64,000 bases of DNA from Nigerium massiliense (GCF_000826085.1 NZ_CCYM01000002.1:992001-1056000); one strand, 5' to 3'; positions 17,178 through 26,361 are shown, counted from the stretch's first letter. Made by a program: numbers and translations. The notes: generated by a model from the sequence alone, not told the origin.

Positions 17178-17315
17178 CGCGGGGCGTCCGTTGCGAGCAA
17201 CCGTCCGCGCCGAACCACCCGGGTACCTCCGCCGGCGTCACCCACGGGAGGACGGTGCCCCCTCCCCCCGGTGACCTCGCGCGCACTACCCTTTCGGGCA
17301 ATGGGAGGGGGACCC

Positions 17316-18182
17316 ATGACCATCGACGTTGCCTGTACGGCCTGCCACCGCGCGGGCTACACCGTGCTCACGCCCGCCGGCGAGGACGGCTACCGCTACC
17401 TGATGTGCAGCCAGTGCGGCAACGGCCGCATCGATCCTGCGCCGATCGCCGCCGAGCCCTACGACCGGGGTTACTTCGTCGACGGAGGCGCGCGCGCCGG
17501 CTACACCGACTACGAGGCCGACGAGCCGTGGCACCGGCGCACCGCCCGCACGCGCCTCGGGCGGGTGGCCGACGCGCTGCACCGCACCGGGACGCCGGCG
17601 GCCCAGCGAGGCCGCATCGTCGACGTCGGCGCCGCCACCGGGTTCTTCCTCGACGAGGCCGCCAAGCGCGGCTGGGACGCCTCCGCGGTCGAGCTGTCGT
17701 CCTGGGCGGCCGAGCGCGCCCGCGCCCGCGGCTTCCGCGTCGAGAGCGACCTCGCCGCCTACGCCGTGGACGACCCCTTCGACGCGGTCTGCTTCTTCCA
17801 GGTGCTCGAACACGTCCCGGACGCCGCGGACGCGCTCGCGCGGGCGTCCGCCCTGCTGCGGCCCGGCGGGGTCGTGGTGTGCGAGACGTGGGACGCCGCG
17901 TCCCGGACGGCGCGGATCGCGGGGCGCCGCTGGCAGCAACTCAGCCCGCCGTCCGTGCTCTGGCTGTTCACCGAGGCCGGCATCAGGCCCTGGCTGCAGG
18001 ACGCCGGCCTGCGGCTGGTGTCGTGGCGCCGCAGCCCCAAGATCGTGAGCCTCGCGACCGTCGCCGGGCAGGCGCTCCCGGACGGACGCCTCGGCGACGC
18101 CCTGCGCCGCGTGGGGTCGCGCGTCGGCGTCCCGTACCCGTTGGACGACCTCGTCACCTTCGTCGCGGTCAAGCCCCGCTGA
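17316..18182 (+). CDS. SAM-dependent methyltransferase with N-terminal zinc ribbon
   Basis: The ATG at 17316 has a strong GGGAGGGGGA site; the frame is open 45 bp further upstream. The 288-residue product begins with two Cys pairs (CTAC and CSQC, about residues 6-30) that look like a zinc ribbon, followed by a class I methyltransferase core: VDVGAATGFFLDEA (SAM motif I), then FDAVCFFQVLEHVPD (motif post-I/IV) and LRPGGVVVCE. Such proteins occur in surface polysaccharide clusters and methylate sugars or end groups. The substrate is unknown. Confidence 0.82.
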   Translation: MTIDVACTACHRAGYTVLTPAGEDGYRYLMCSQCGNGRIDPAPIAAEPYDRGYFVDGGARAGYTDYEADEPWHRRTARTRLGRVADALHRTGTPAAQRGRIVDVGAATGFFLDEAAKRGWDASAVELSSWAAERARARGFRVESDLAAYAVDDPFDAVCFFQVLEHVPDAADALARASALLRPGGVVVCETWDAASRTARIAGRRWQQLSPPSVLWLFTEAGIRPWLQDAGLRLVSWRRSPKIVSLATVAGQALPDGRLGDALRRVGSRVGVPYPLDDLVTFVAVKPR

Positions 18183-18183
18183 G

Positions 18184-18205
18184 GACGCCCGATCGACTGG
18201 GCGTC
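18184..18205. terminator. Possible bidirectional terminator
   Basis: Arms GACGCCC/... as GGACGCC-type word: GACGCCC at 18184-18190 pairs with GGGCGTC at 18199-18205, 7 bp with an 8-nt loop, in the 42-bp gap between convergent genes. There is no T-run, so the call is tentative. Confidence 0.35.
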
Positions 18206-18224
18206 AGGTCTCGGTCGCGGGGCT

Positions 18225-19427
18225 TCAGCCGCGCGGCGCCTCGTCCGGGCCGCGGCCGGCGGTGCCGATGGCGTCGTCGATGTCCCGGCGCTCGTCGGCG
18301 GACAGGCCGTTGGTCGGCGCGGGATCGATGACCTCCGCCTGCACATGCTGGGCGGAGCCCTGCTTCGCCCCCGTCCACTCGGGACGTCCGGGATGCACCA
18401 CGCGCGGCTGGTCGACGTCCTCGGCGACGACCGGCGTGCGCACCGGCTCGACGCCCGCGACACGCTTCAGCCCGAACCCGAGGTTGTACAGCTCCTCGAA
18501 GTAGCGCTTGTTCTGCAGGCTCATCAGCGACATCGTGATCAGGCACACGAACAGCACCGCGGACGCCACCGTCAGCCCGTGCCAGCCCAGGTGCCCGCCG
18601 AGCGTCAGGATGAGCGCGAGCAGCCCGAAGAAGAGCCCCGGGATCAGCGGCACCCAGTAGGCGCGCCACAGGTAGCCGTTGATCAGCTGGCGGTACGTCG
18701 TCAGCCGGCTCGTCGTGCTGGTCAGCGACCCGCGGGTCACCCGCGTCTCCAGGCCCGCCCACGACAGCGTCGCCGGGATCTCCTCGATGCGGGCCCGCAG
18801 GATCTGCGCCTTGTAGATGATCTCGACCATCACGTCGGCGCCCTCGGCCTTCAGCGACAGCGACCGGATGAACGGCCCGTCGTAGGCGCGCACCATACCG
18901 GTGAGCGTCTTCACGTCGTGGTAGGCGGCGAAGTTGAGGAACCGGTTCGCCGCGCGGCTGCGCACCTCGAGGGCGTGCGGCACGCGTTCGGTGGCGCCGC
19001 CGTCCATGTAGGGCGAGGCGATGACGATGTGCGGCCGGCTGACCAGCCAGGCGTCGATGAGGCGTCCGATGTCGTCGACGCCGTAGCTCAGATCGCAGTC
19101 GACCGCCAACACCACGTCGCCCAGGGACGCCTGGATGCCGGTGCGCATCCCCGCGCCCAGGCCCGCGTTGCGGCGGTGCCGGAGCAGCCGCACGGGCGTG
19201 CAGATCTCAGCGGCCGCCCGGGTGGTCCCGCCCGACGTGTCGTCGTCGGAGCCGTCGTCGATGACGATGATCTCCCAGTCCAGCTGCGACTTCTGCTGCG
19301 CCAGCTCGTCCAGGACGCGCAGCGTGCGCCCCACCGTCGCCTCCTCGCGGAAGCAGGGCACGACGAACGTGCCCAGCAGCCGCTCCCCGGACGCCCGGCT
19401 CAGCGAGTCCCCCGCGTTCGGAACCAT
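18225..19427 (-). CDS. GT2 (polyprenyl-phosphate mannosyltransferase-like) with C-terminal membrane anchor
   Basis: In this 400-residue protein the GT2 domain occupies residues about 18-240: FVVPCFREEATVGRT, IIVIDDGSDDDT, RNAGLGAGMRTG and the metal site VDCDLSYG. Two hydrophobic helices follow (about 260-310), as in DPM1/GtrB-like enzymes, and then a charged tail of some 75 residues without recognised motifs. It likely loads a sugar onto a polyprenyl phosphate or elongates a lipid-linked glycan. It is the last gene of the leftward arm of cluster 2, 30 bp after the aminotransferase. Confidence 0.85.
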   Translation of the reverse strand: MVPNAGDSLSRASGERLLGTFVVPCFREEATVGRTLRVLDELAQQKSQLDWEIIVIDDGSDDDTSGGTTRAAAEICTPVRLLRHRRNAGLGAGMRTGIQASLGDVVLAVDCDLSYGVDDIGRLIDAWLVSRPHIVIASPYMDGGATERVPHALEVRSRAANRFLNFAAYHDVKTLTGMVRAYDGPFIRSLSLKAEGADVMVEIIYKAQILRARIEEIPATLSWAGLETRVTRGSLTSTTSRLTTYRQLINGYLWRAYWVPLIPGLFFGLLALILTLGGHLGWHGLTVASAVLFVCLITMSLMSLQNKRYFEELYNLGFGLKRVAGVEPVRTPVVAEDVDQPRVVHPGRPEWTGAKQGSAQHVQAEVIDPAPTNGLSADERRDIDDAIGTAGRGPDEAPRG

Positions 19428-19457
19428 CGTGTCCCCCTTGGTCCTGTTCCGCGTCTC

Positions 19458-20546
19458 TCAGGCGCCCGCTGCCGCGAGCGCGTTGACGGCCTCGACGATG
19501 CGCTCCAGCTCGGGACGCCCCACGCTCGGGTGCACCGGCAGCGACAGGCACTCGGCGGCGGCCTTCTCGGTCTCCGGCAGCGCGGTGTCGTCGGCGAACG
19601 GCGCGAGCTGGTGCACCGGCACGGGGTAGAACGCGCCCGAGCCGATCTGGTACTGGTCCTTCAACGCGGCGGCGAGCCCGTCCCGGTCGTCGGCGACGCG
19701 GATCGTGTACTGGTGGAACACGTGGACGGCGCCCGGCTTGGTCTGGGGCGTTCCGACGCCCTCCAGGTGCTCGCTGAGGAACGCGGCGTTCTCACGGCGC
19801 CGCTCGTTCCAGCCGAGGACCTTCGTGAGCTGGACGCGTCCGATCGCCGCGTGGACGTTCGTCATACGGCAATTGAAGCCGATCATCTCGTTGTGGTACT
19901 GCCGCAACATGCCCTGGTTGCGCAGCAACTGCAGGGTGCGCTCGATGTCGCCGTCGGCGCAGGAGACCATGCCGCCCTCGCCCGCGGTCATGTTCTTGGT
20001 GGGGTAGAGCGAGAACATCGCGAACGTGCCCCACGTGCCCACCGGGCGGCCGTCCAGCGTCGCGCCGTGGGCCTGCGCGGCGTCCTCGAACAGCTGCAGT
20101 CCGTGCTCGTCGGCGATCGCCTCCAGCTCGGGCATCGCCGCGGGGTGGCCGTAGAGGTGGACGGGCATGATGCCGACGGTCTTGTCGGTGACGCGCTCGG
20201 CGACGGACGCCGGGTCGAGGTTGAAGCTCACCGGGTCGATGTCGGCGAACACCGGCTTGGCCCCGGTGAGCGCGACGGCGTTGGCGGTGGCGGCGAAGGT
20301 GAAGCTCGGGACGATGACCTCCTGGCCCGGGCCGACGCCCGCCGCGAGCAACCCCAGGTGCAGGCCGCTCGTTCCGGAGTTGACGGCCACGCAGGGTCGG
20401 TTCAGCGCGAACGTCTGGGCGAACTCGCGCTCGAAGTCGGCGACCTCGGTGCCCTGGGCGAGCATGCCGGAGCGCAGCACGGCCGAGACGGCGTCCACCT
20501 CCTCATCGCCGATCAGCGGCTTTGCCGGGGGGATGAAGTCGGTCAT
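19458..20546 (-). CDS. DegT/DnrJ/EryC1/StrS sugar aminotransferase (WbpE-like)
   Basis: This is a 362-residue PLP enzyme of the sugar aminotransferase family. The Schiff-base lysine is K184 in SLYPTKNMTAGEGG; FEDAAQAHGA (153-162) supplies the PLP ring contacts, and NSGTSGLHLGL the phosphate site. By resemblance and context it would aminate C3 of a UDP-2-acetamido-3-keto-uronate, as WbpE/WlbC do. Its start overlaps the stop of the acetyltransferase gene by 4 bp, which matches the WbpD-WbpE pairing known from ManNAc3NAcA pathways. The subtype is inferred, not proven. Confidence 0.9.
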   Translation of the reverse strand: MTDFIPPAKPLIGDEEVDAVSAVLRSGMLAQGTEVADFEREFAQTFALNRPCVAVNSGTSGLHLGLLAAGVGPGQEVIVPSFTFAATANAVALTGAKPVFADIDPVSFNLDPASVAERVTDKTVGIMPVHLYGHPAAMPELEAIADEHGLQLFEDAAQAHGATLDGRPVGTWGTFAMFSLYPTKNMTAGEGGMVSCADGDIERTLQLLRNQGMLRQYHNEMIGFNCRMTNVHAAIGRVQLTKVLGWNERRRENAAFLSEHLEGVGTPQTKPGAVHVFHQYTIRVADDRDGLAAALKDQYQIGSGAFYPVPVHQLAPFADDTALPETEKAAAECLSLPVHPSVGRPELERIVEAVNALAAAGA

Positions 20547-21139
20547 GATGCGGTCTCCTCAAGGTGGTCGTCAGCTTCGCGGTAGCGGTCGCCCGTCTCG
20601 GGGCACACCCACTGGCCGTCGCCGTCCGGCTGTAGGCGGACGCCCGTGCGGCCCACCCACCCGATGCGGCGTGCCGGGACGCCCGCGACGAGCGCGAAGT
20701 CGGGCACGTCCTTGGTCACGACGGCCCCCGCCGCGACCATGGCCCAGCGCCCGATGGTGACGGGCGCGACGCACACGGCGCGCGCCCCGATGGAGGACCC
20801 CTCGCGGCACGTGACGCCGACGGCCTCCCAGTCGTCGCCGCGCTTCAGCTGCGCGTCCGGGGTCACGGAGCGGGGGTTGTGGTCGTTGGTGAACACCGCG
20901 GCGGGGCCGACGAAGACGCCGTCCTCCAGCACGGCGGGCTCGTAGACGAGCGCGTAGTTCTGCAGCTTGCAGTTGCGCCCCATCGTGACGCCGGAGCCCA
21001 CATAGGCGCCGCGTCCGATGATGCAGTTCTCGCCGAGCCGCGCGCCGTCGCGGATCTGCGCGAGGTGCCAGACGGTGACCCCCTCGGCCAGGACGGCGGT
21101 CTCGTCCACGTCGGCGCTTGCCTGGATACGCACTGTCAT
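20543..21139 (-). CDS. Hexapeptide N-acetyltransferase (WbpD/WlbB-like)
   Basis: This 198-residue left-handed beta-helix acetyltransferase shows hexapeptide repeats throughout (VWHLAQIRDGARLGEN, CIIGRGAYVGSGVTMG, VFVGPAAVFTNDHNPR). The FTNDHNPR segment and the final VAGVPARRIGWV are characteristic of the WbpD/WlbB group that acetylates a 3-amino group on UDP-diacetamido uronates. The C-terminus adds a short CPETGDRY segment seen in the same group. It is first in the leftward operon with the aminotransferase and GT2 genes. Confidence 0.87.
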   Translation of the reverse strand: MTVRIQASADVDETAVLAEGVTVWHLAQIRDGARLGENCIIGRGAYVGSGVTMGRNCKLQNYALVYEPAVLEDGVFVGPAAVFTNDHNPRSVTPDAQLKRGDDWEAVGVTCREGSSIGARAVCVAPVTIGRWAMVAAGAVVTKDVPDFALVAGVPARRIGWVGRTGVRLQPDGDGQWVCPETGDRYREADDHLEETAS

Positions 21140-21251
21140 GTGGCCCCCCTGACCGGATGTCTCGCTTCGGTAACCCTATGGCTCCGAGGGTCTTAACGTG
21201 GCAATCGTTGCGCCCCTGCGGCCTGTAGGTGCACGATCAGTCACCCCTGCG

Positions 21252-21269
21252 GGGGACAGCGGTGTCCCC
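21252..21269 (-). terminator. Candidate terminator after lipoprotein hydrolase
   Basis: GGGGACA and TGTCCCC pair perfectly (7 bp) around a GCGG tetraloop, 72 bp past the stop of the leftward gene at 21341. No T-run is present. Confidence 0.4.
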
Positions 21270-21340
21270 GATCGGACGCCCGCGGGTCGCAGAGCGGGGC
21301 AAGGCGGCGTGGAACGCCCGGGGAGGTCGGGATCTCCGGC

Positions 21341-22129
21341 TCAGCGCTTCGGGAGAAGCCCGTCGAGGATGGGGCCGAAGCGCCCGGTCAGATCGTGGCT
21401 GACGCCCGCGGGGGACTCGGCCCTCGTCCGCGCGGCGTGCGCCTCGTACCAACGCCGTCCGCGGACCGCGTCGTCTCGGGCGTCGTAGCCGTCCTCGCTC
21501 TTCGTGCCGTCGTCCTCGGCGCCGGTGTACCAGGTCATCGGGTAGCCCTTGGCGGCGTCCGCGGGCAGGGTGATGTCGCGCCGGGGGGCACCCCCGCCGC
21601 CGAACATGACCGCGCCGCCCGAGGCCATCAGCTCCGGGTGCGTGGGGAGCAGGTACTGGGTGATGAACTGGCTGCCGCCGGAGTATCCGACCAGCCACGT
21701 CTCGGTGAGACCGAGGTCCTTCTTCGTGCGGTTGATCAGGTCCATCGCCACCGGGACGTTCGCCCGGCCTTTCTTCCACCAGGTGTCCGTGTCGTCGTCC
21801 GGCGTGCGGATCACCAGCGTCGCGTAGCCGTGGCTACGGGCGACGGCGACGATGCCCCGGGGCCCGCCGAGGCTGTAGTCCGACTGGGGGTGGTCGAACT
21901 CGTAGGCCCCGTCGCCGTGGAACTGGACGATCAGCCCGCGCGCGTTGGCGGCGGGGAACAGGTGGTAGCGGACCTGGCCGGAATCCGAACGGAATGCCTG
22001 GTTGAGCCGGTCGGCGTACTGCGACGCCGCCTGCGTCCGGACCGGGAAAAGGGCGCCCGTCGTGCAACCGTTCAGCAGCCCGACGCCGACGGCGGCGGCC
22101 GCGAGAGCTCGGGCGAGCGTGCAGGGCAT
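21341..22129 (-). CDS. Alpha/beta-hydrolase lipoprotein
   Basis: The ATG at 22129 has GGAGT 6 nt upstream. The 262-residue product opens with a lipoprotein signal (hydrophobic core then LLNGC, Cys22). The mature part is an alpha/beta hydrolase: LIVQFHGDG near the oxyanion hole and the nucleophile elbow GYSGGS. It lacks obvious homology to a specific esterase class, so substrate is unknown. It lies alone between a leftward glycan operon and a rightward START-domain gene. Confidence 0.78.
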   Translation of the reverse strand: MPCTLARALAAAAVGVGLLNGCTTGALFPVRTQAASQYADRLNQAFRSDSGQVRYHLFPAANARGLIVQFHGDGAYEFDHPQSDYSLGGPRGIVAVARSHGYATLVIRTPDDDTDTWWKKGRANVPVAMDLINRTKKDLGLTETWLVGYSGGSQFITQYLLPTHPELMASGGAVMFGGGGAPRRDITLPADAAKGYPMTWYTGAEDDGTKSEDGYDARDDAVRGRRWYEAHAARTRAESPAGVSHDLTGRFGPILDGLLPKR

Positions 22130-22319
22130 GGCAAGACTCCTCGTGCAACGATGGCGGATGGCGACCCCACGGGACCCGGCCGCCGTGGCGATTCCGGGCG
22201 GAACGTGTGAGAAGTTATGGGGCAGTGGGGCCGCGACACCGGCCGGCGTGCGAACCCGGGGGTGATGGTAGCCCGCGTAGGTAACCTCCACGCACATCGA
22301 AATCGAAGGAGGAGGGACC

Positions 22320-22790
22320 GTGCCGATCGTGAACAGCGCCGTGGACGCCGACGGCTGTCGCGTCCGCTGGCGGTTCGGCGCCCCGGCCGACCTGGTGTGG
22401 GACGGGCTCACCGACCGCGTTTGGCTGCGCCGGTGGCTCGGTGCCGTCGTCAGCGGCGAGGTCGCCCTGGGGGAGACCGTCGTCATCGACCACGGGGACG
22501 GCCAGCGCAGTGAGAGCCGGGTGCTGACCGCGGAGCCCGGCTCGGCGCTGGAGCTGACGTGGTCCTTCCCGGACGAGCCGATGTCCCGCGTCGAGGTCAC
22601 CCTGGACGCCGAGGGCGAGGGCGGCACGACGCTCACGCTCACCCACCGGGGCCTGGGTGAGCTCGCGTCCGGCTATCGGGTGGGCTGGCACGTGCACCTG
22701 CTGTACCTGTCGGCGGCCCTGCGCGCGTCCCCGATGGCCCTCGATCGTTTCTGGGAAGTTCATGAAAAAGTCGCGCGGGCCTATCCCTAG
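22320..22790 (+). CDS. SRPBCC/AHSA1-type START-like protein
   Basis: This is a 156-residue protein of the SRPBCC fold, Activator of Hsp90 ATPase homologue 1 type. The pattern is typical: APADLVWDGLTD near the N-terminus, VTLDAEGEGGTTLTLTHRGL in the strand region and GWHVHLLYLSAAL in the terminal helix. The GTG start has an exceptionally strong AAGGAGGAGGG site. Ligand and role are unknown; these proteins commonly bind small hydrophobic molecules or accompany ArsR-type regulators, none of which is adjacent here. Confidence 0.8.
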   Translation: MPIVNSAVDADGCRVRWRFGAPADLVWDGLTDRVWLRRWLGAVVSGEVALGETVVIDHGDGQRSESRVLTAEPGSALELTWSFPDEPMSRVEVTLDAEGEGGTTLTLTHRGLGELASGYRVGWHVHLLYLSAALRASPMALDRFWEVHEKVARAYP

Positions 22791-22945
22791 TCGACGCGCA
22801 GTTGCTGGCGATCGGGCCACCGCAGATGATCTTTTTTGTCAATCCCGTGAATGGGTGACGCTTGAGCCCTCCGTAGTGTTGGCTTGTCTCGCCGGTGACC
22901 AGGCTGGACGATCGTGGACAAAAGCAACGTGAGGGGGGAGTCTCG

Positions 22946-23461
22946 ATGGTGCGCGAGATCGATCTCGTGGAACTGATGCACGGTTTCCCCGTTTTCGGCC
23001 TGCGCCGCGAGACGAACGCCAAGCTCGCGCGTCGCGACGTCACCGCGATGGAGGACCTCTACGCCGACATGCTCGGCGAGCCGCTCGACGAGACGTCCGC
23101 CAGGAGCTACGTCGTCACCGAAGGCGACACCCACTGCCCCGACGACGAGTTCCGCGTCTTCGTCGGCGGGGAGGCCATGATCCCCGACCTCGAGCGGGTG
23201 TGGATCGAGTCGGGGCTGTTCGCCCATCTGGTCGTGCGGCCCAAGCTGGGCCGCGCCTGGCCGCCCGCGATCCGCGAGGCCCGCGACTACTTCTTCGAGC
23301 AGTGGCTGCCGGTCAGCGGACACCGGTTCCGCGGGATCGACTTCGAGGTGCATTCCAAGGAGAGCCGCGGCAAGACGCCCCGCCTCCACCTGTACTTCGG
23401 CGTCGAACCTGTCCACGCCGCCGGCACGCCGGTCAGCCACGACACCGCGGCGAGCTTCTGA
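22946..23461 (+). CDS. GyrI-like/effector-binding domain protein
   Basis: Start is the ATG at 22946 with GGGGGGAG 5 nt upstream; an in-frame earlier start exists without a good site. The 171-residue protein has the alternating pattern of GyrI-like effector-binding (SOUL-related) domains: FPVFGLRRETN at the first strand, a central SYVVTEG/DDEFRVFVGGE, and the closing WLPVSGHRFRGIDFEVH. It carries no DNA-binding domain, so it is a stand-alone ligand-binding unit. The family call is by pattern only. A small uncharacterised gene follows after 3 bp. Confidence 0.6.
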   Translation: MVREIDLVELMHGFPVFGLRRETNAKLARRDVTAMEDLYADMLGEPLDETSARSYVVTEGDTHCPDDEFRVFVGGEAMIPDLERVWIESGLFAHLVVRPKLGRAWPPAIREARDYFFEQWLPVSGHRFRGIDFEVHSKESRGKTPRLHLYFGVEPVHAAGTPVSHDTAASF

Positions 23462-23464
23462 CCC

Positions 23465-23785
23465 GTGGGAGTCCGGCCCGCTCTGGACGCGGTGGCCCGC
23501 CGGCTGGCCGGCACCGACGGCGTCCAGGTCTACCCGGCCACCGACGGCCTGAGCGTCCGGCGCGTCGACGGAGCGATCATGCACCTGGACGTGCTGCCCG
23601 GTGGGATGCTTCGCTGGTCGATGCCGCCCGATCCGGACGTGGCCGTCGACCTCGACTCCTGCGACGCTTCCCTGCTGGAAGCCCTGTGCGCCGGATTCGT
23701 CGCCAACGCGCTGAGGATCGCCGGGGGCGTCCTGACGGTGGAGGGTTCCGAGCGCCTTGTGGTACGCCTTACGGGACGCCGCTGA
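23465..23785 (+). CDS. Small uncharacterised protein
   Basis: This 106-residue protein has no motif I recognise. It has a beta-rich look, few lysines and one cysteine near residue 69. It begins with GTG 3 bp after the preceding stop, so it is co-transcribed with the effector-binding gene and probably translationally coupled. Codon bias matches its neighbours, which supports it as a real gene. Confidence 0.55.
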   Translation: MGVRPALDAVARRLAGTDGVQVYPATDGLSVRRVDGAIMHLDVLPGGMLRWSMPPDPDVAVDLDSCDASLLEALCAGFVANALRIAGGVLTVEGSERLVVRLTGRR

Positions 23786-23865
23786 GGCTCCGGCGGTCAG
23801 CGACGACGCGCCCACCCTTCGGCCAGGGACCGCGGGGACCGCCGCCGGGCCGTATAAAGGACCCC

Positions 23866-25044
23866 ATGACCTCTTCGACCTTGTCATCGCCCGTTCGCGA
23901 GTGGCTCACGAAGCTGATCGCCATCGACTCCACCAGCCGCGACTCGAACCGGGGGGTGATCGACCTCGTCGCCGACCATGCTCGTTCGCTCGGTCTTGAG
24001 CCGCTGATCTTCCCCACCGAGGACGGGCAGCGGTCGAACATGATCGTCAGCGTCCCCGACAAGTCGGGGTCGACCGACGGGGGCGTCATGCTGGCCGGGC
24101 ACACCGATTGCGTCCCGGTCGACGGCCAGGACTGGGCGTCCGACCCCTTCACCGTCGAGGAGCGCGACGGCCTGCTGTACGGCCGCGGCACCGCCGACAT
24201 GAAGGGCTTCCTCGCGGTGATCACCGCCGCCATGGAGCAGGCGACCCGGGCGGAACTGAGCCGGCCGCTGCACTTCGGCTACACCTACGACGAAGAGTTG
24301 GGTTGTCGGGGCGCCCAGCCGTTCGTCGACTCCCTGACCGCCGCCGGACGCGTCCCCAGCGTCGGCTTCGTGGGCGAGCCCAGCTCGATGCGGATGATCC
24401 GCGGGCACAAGTCCGTCAACGTCATCGAGGTGACGCTCACCGGCGTGCCCGCGCACTCGTCCTTGACCGCCGAGGGCGTCAACGCGATCGAGTACGGCGC
24501 CGAGGTCGTCCGGTACTGGCGCGAGCGGGCGGACCGCTGGCGCGACGAGGGGCCCTACGATGAGGCCTACCCGATCACCTACACCACCGGCTCGGTGAAC
24601 CGCATCGACGGCGGCACCGCGCAGAACATCGTCGCCGGCCGTTGTGTCGTCACGATGGAGTTCCGGGCGATCGGAGCCACCGACGACGCCGCCGAGATCG
24701 AGGCCCTGCGCGGTGTCTGCGCAGACATCGAGAAGCGGATGAAGGCCGAGAACGAGGCGGCCTCCGTCGACGTGGTGGTGTTGTCGTCCAGCATCGGTCT
24801 CGATCAGAGCGTGGACGCCGACATCGTCGAGCTCGGGCAGGAACTGGGCCTGGCCGTCAGCGACGACAAGGTCACCTACGGCACCGAGGCCGGCATCTAC
24901 ACCCGCGGCGGCATCAACTGCGTCGTCTGCGGCCCCGGTGACATCGCCCAGGCGCACAAGCCCGACGAGTTCGTGGCGGTCGATCAGCTGGCGGCGTGCG
25001 AGGAGTTCGTCGGACGCCTCATCTCCCATCTCAGCGAAGGCTGA
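23866..25044 (+). CDS. argE: Acetylornithine deacetylase (M20 family)
   Basis: This is a 392-residue M20 metallopeptidase. The dinuclear zinc site is complete: H79 and bridging D111 (AGHTDCVPVDG, GRGTADMKG), catalytic E143 and E144 (YDEELGCRG), EPSS, and the late QAHKPDE histidine. The lid domain contains GHKSVNVIEVTLTGVPAHSS. These features match ArgE of the proteobacterial type, hydrolysing N-acetylornithine; succinyl-diaminopimelate desuccinylase and other N-acyl amino acid deacylases remain possible. Start is the ATG at 23866 after AAAGGA. It precedes an MHS transporter by 4 bp, hinting at use of an imported acylated amino acid. Confidence 0.85.
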   Translation: MTSSTLSSPVREWLTKLIAIDSTSRDSNRGVIDLVADHARSLGLEPLIFPTEDGQRSNMIVSVPDKSGSTDGGVMLAGHTDCVPVDGQDWASDPFTVEERDGLLYGRGTADMKGFLAVITAAMEQATRAELSRPLHFGYTYDEELGCRGAQPFVDSLTAAGRVPSVGFVGEPSSMRMIRGHKSVNVIEVTLTGVPAHSSLTAEGVNAIEYGAEVVRYWRERADRWRDEGPYDEAYPITYTTGSVNRIDGGTAQNIVAGRCVVTMEFRAIGATDDAAEIEALRGVCADIEKRMKAENEAASVDVVVLSSSIGLDQSVDADIVELGQELGLAVSDDKVTYGTEAGIYTRGGINCVVCGPGDIAQAHKPDEFVAVDQLAACEEFVGRLISHLSEG

Positions 25045-25048
25045 CCGC

Positions 25049-26353
25049 ATGGCCACCACCGACACGGCTCACCACCTGACGCCGGAGCAGCGCGGCCGGG
25101 CCCGCAAGGCGGTCGTCGCGACGTCCTTGGGCAACGCCCTGGAATGGTTCGACGTCATCGTCTTCGGCTTCTTCGCCGTGCCGATCAGCCAGAACTTCTT
25201 TCCGGCGCAGAGCAAGGAGGGGGCACTTGGCCTCATCCTGGTCTTCCTGACGTTCTTCGTCACGTACCTCGTGCGGCCGGTGGGCGCGCTGATCATCGGC
25301 AGCTACGGCGACACCCACGGCCGCAAGGCCGCGATGACGCTGACGATCGCCCTGATGACGATCGGCCTGCTCGTCCTGGCGGCCGCACCGCCGGCCGCGG
25401 TGGTGGGCCCCATCGTGGCGCCGCTGGTGCTGATGGTCGCCCGCATCCTGCAGGGCCTCTCCGCCGGCGGCGAGTTCGGCTCCTCGACGGCCTTCCTCAC
25501 CGAGAACGCCGCCGACCGCAAGTCCTTCTACGCCAGCTGGCAGGTCGCCACCCAGGGCATCTCGATGTTCCTGGCCGCAGCCTTCGGCTACACGCTGAAC
25601 ACGCTGCTGCCGGCCGCCGACCTGCTCGCCTGGGGGTGGCGCGTCCCGTTCTTCTTCGGGCTGCTGATCGCGCCGGTCGGCTGGTACATCCGCCAGCACA
25701 TGGACGACACCCCCGAGTACCAGGCCGCCGAGAACGCGCACGAGACCGAGTCGGCGCCCCTGGGCGAGACGTTCAAGCACCACTTCCCGCGGGTGCTGGC
25801 TGCAGTCGCCTGCGTGGGGGTCGCCACGATCTCGGTGTACTTCCTGAGCTACATGCCGTCGTTCGCCATGACGCACCTGCACCTGCCGAGCTGGTCGGGC
25901 TATCTGGGCTCGTTCATCAGCGGCGTCATCATGTTCGGGTTGTCGCCGTTCGTCGGGAAGCTCGCCGACCGGGTGGGGCGCATCCCGATCATGCTGCCCG
26001 CCGCGATCGTCGGCCTGCTGGTGATCTACCCGATGTTCAGCTTCCTGGTGGCGAACCCGTCGGTGCCGACGCTGACGATCGTGCAGGTGGTCGTGGGCCT
26101 GGTGATGACGGCCTACTTCGCGCCGCTGCCCAGCCTGATGTCGTCGTTCTTCCCGGTCAGCATCCGCACCACCGGCATGTCGCTGTCGTACAACATCGCG
26201 GTGACCCTGTTCGGTGGCCTTGCTCCGCTCGCATTGGAGACGCTGATCGCGCTCACCGGAAGCAACCTGGCGCCGTCGTTCTGGTACATGATCGTCGCCG
26301 TGCTCTCGATCATCGGCCTGGTCGTGGCCCGCAAGGTCTACCAGCAGGACTGA
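25049..26353 (+). CDS. MFS transporter, metabolite:H+ symporter (MHS) family
   Basis: This 434-residue, 12-helix MFS protein has the MHS signatures: SLGNALEWFDVIVFGFFA at helix 1, RPVGALIIGSYGDTHGRK in the loop 2-3 motif, and RILQGLSAGGEFGSS in helix 4. MHS members import organic acids, betaines or amino acid derivatives with protons. GAAGG lies before the ATG at 25049, and the gene is 4 bp from argE, so the transported compound is plausibly the substrate of that deacylase (inference). Confidence 0.88.
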   Translation: MATTDTAHHLTPEQRGRARKAVVATSLGNALEWFDVIVFGFFAVPISQNFFPAQSKEGALGLILVFLTFFVTYLVRPVGALIIGSYGDTHGRKAAMTLTIALMTIGLLVLAAAPPAAVVGPIVAPLVLMVARILQGLSAGGEFGSSTAFLTENAADRKSFYASWQVATQGISMFLAAAFGYTLNTLLPAADLLAWGWRVPFFFGLLIAPVGWYIRQHMDDTPEYQAAENAHETESAPLGETFKHHFPRVLAAVACVGVATISVYFLSYMPSFAMTHLHLPSWSGYLGSFISGVIMFGLSPFVGKLADRVGRIPIMLPAAIVGLLVIYPMFSFLVANPSVPTLTIVQVVVGLVMTAYFAPLPSLMSSFFPVSIRTTGMSLSYNIAVTLFGGLAPLALETLIALTGSNLAPSFWYMIVAVLSIIGLVVARKVYQQD

Positions 26354-26361
26354 CCCCCGGG

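Noticed and set aside
18345..20585. 746-residue open frame on the plus strand
   Set aside because: Antisense to the GT2 and aminotransferase genes, whose motifs and ribosome sites are convincing.
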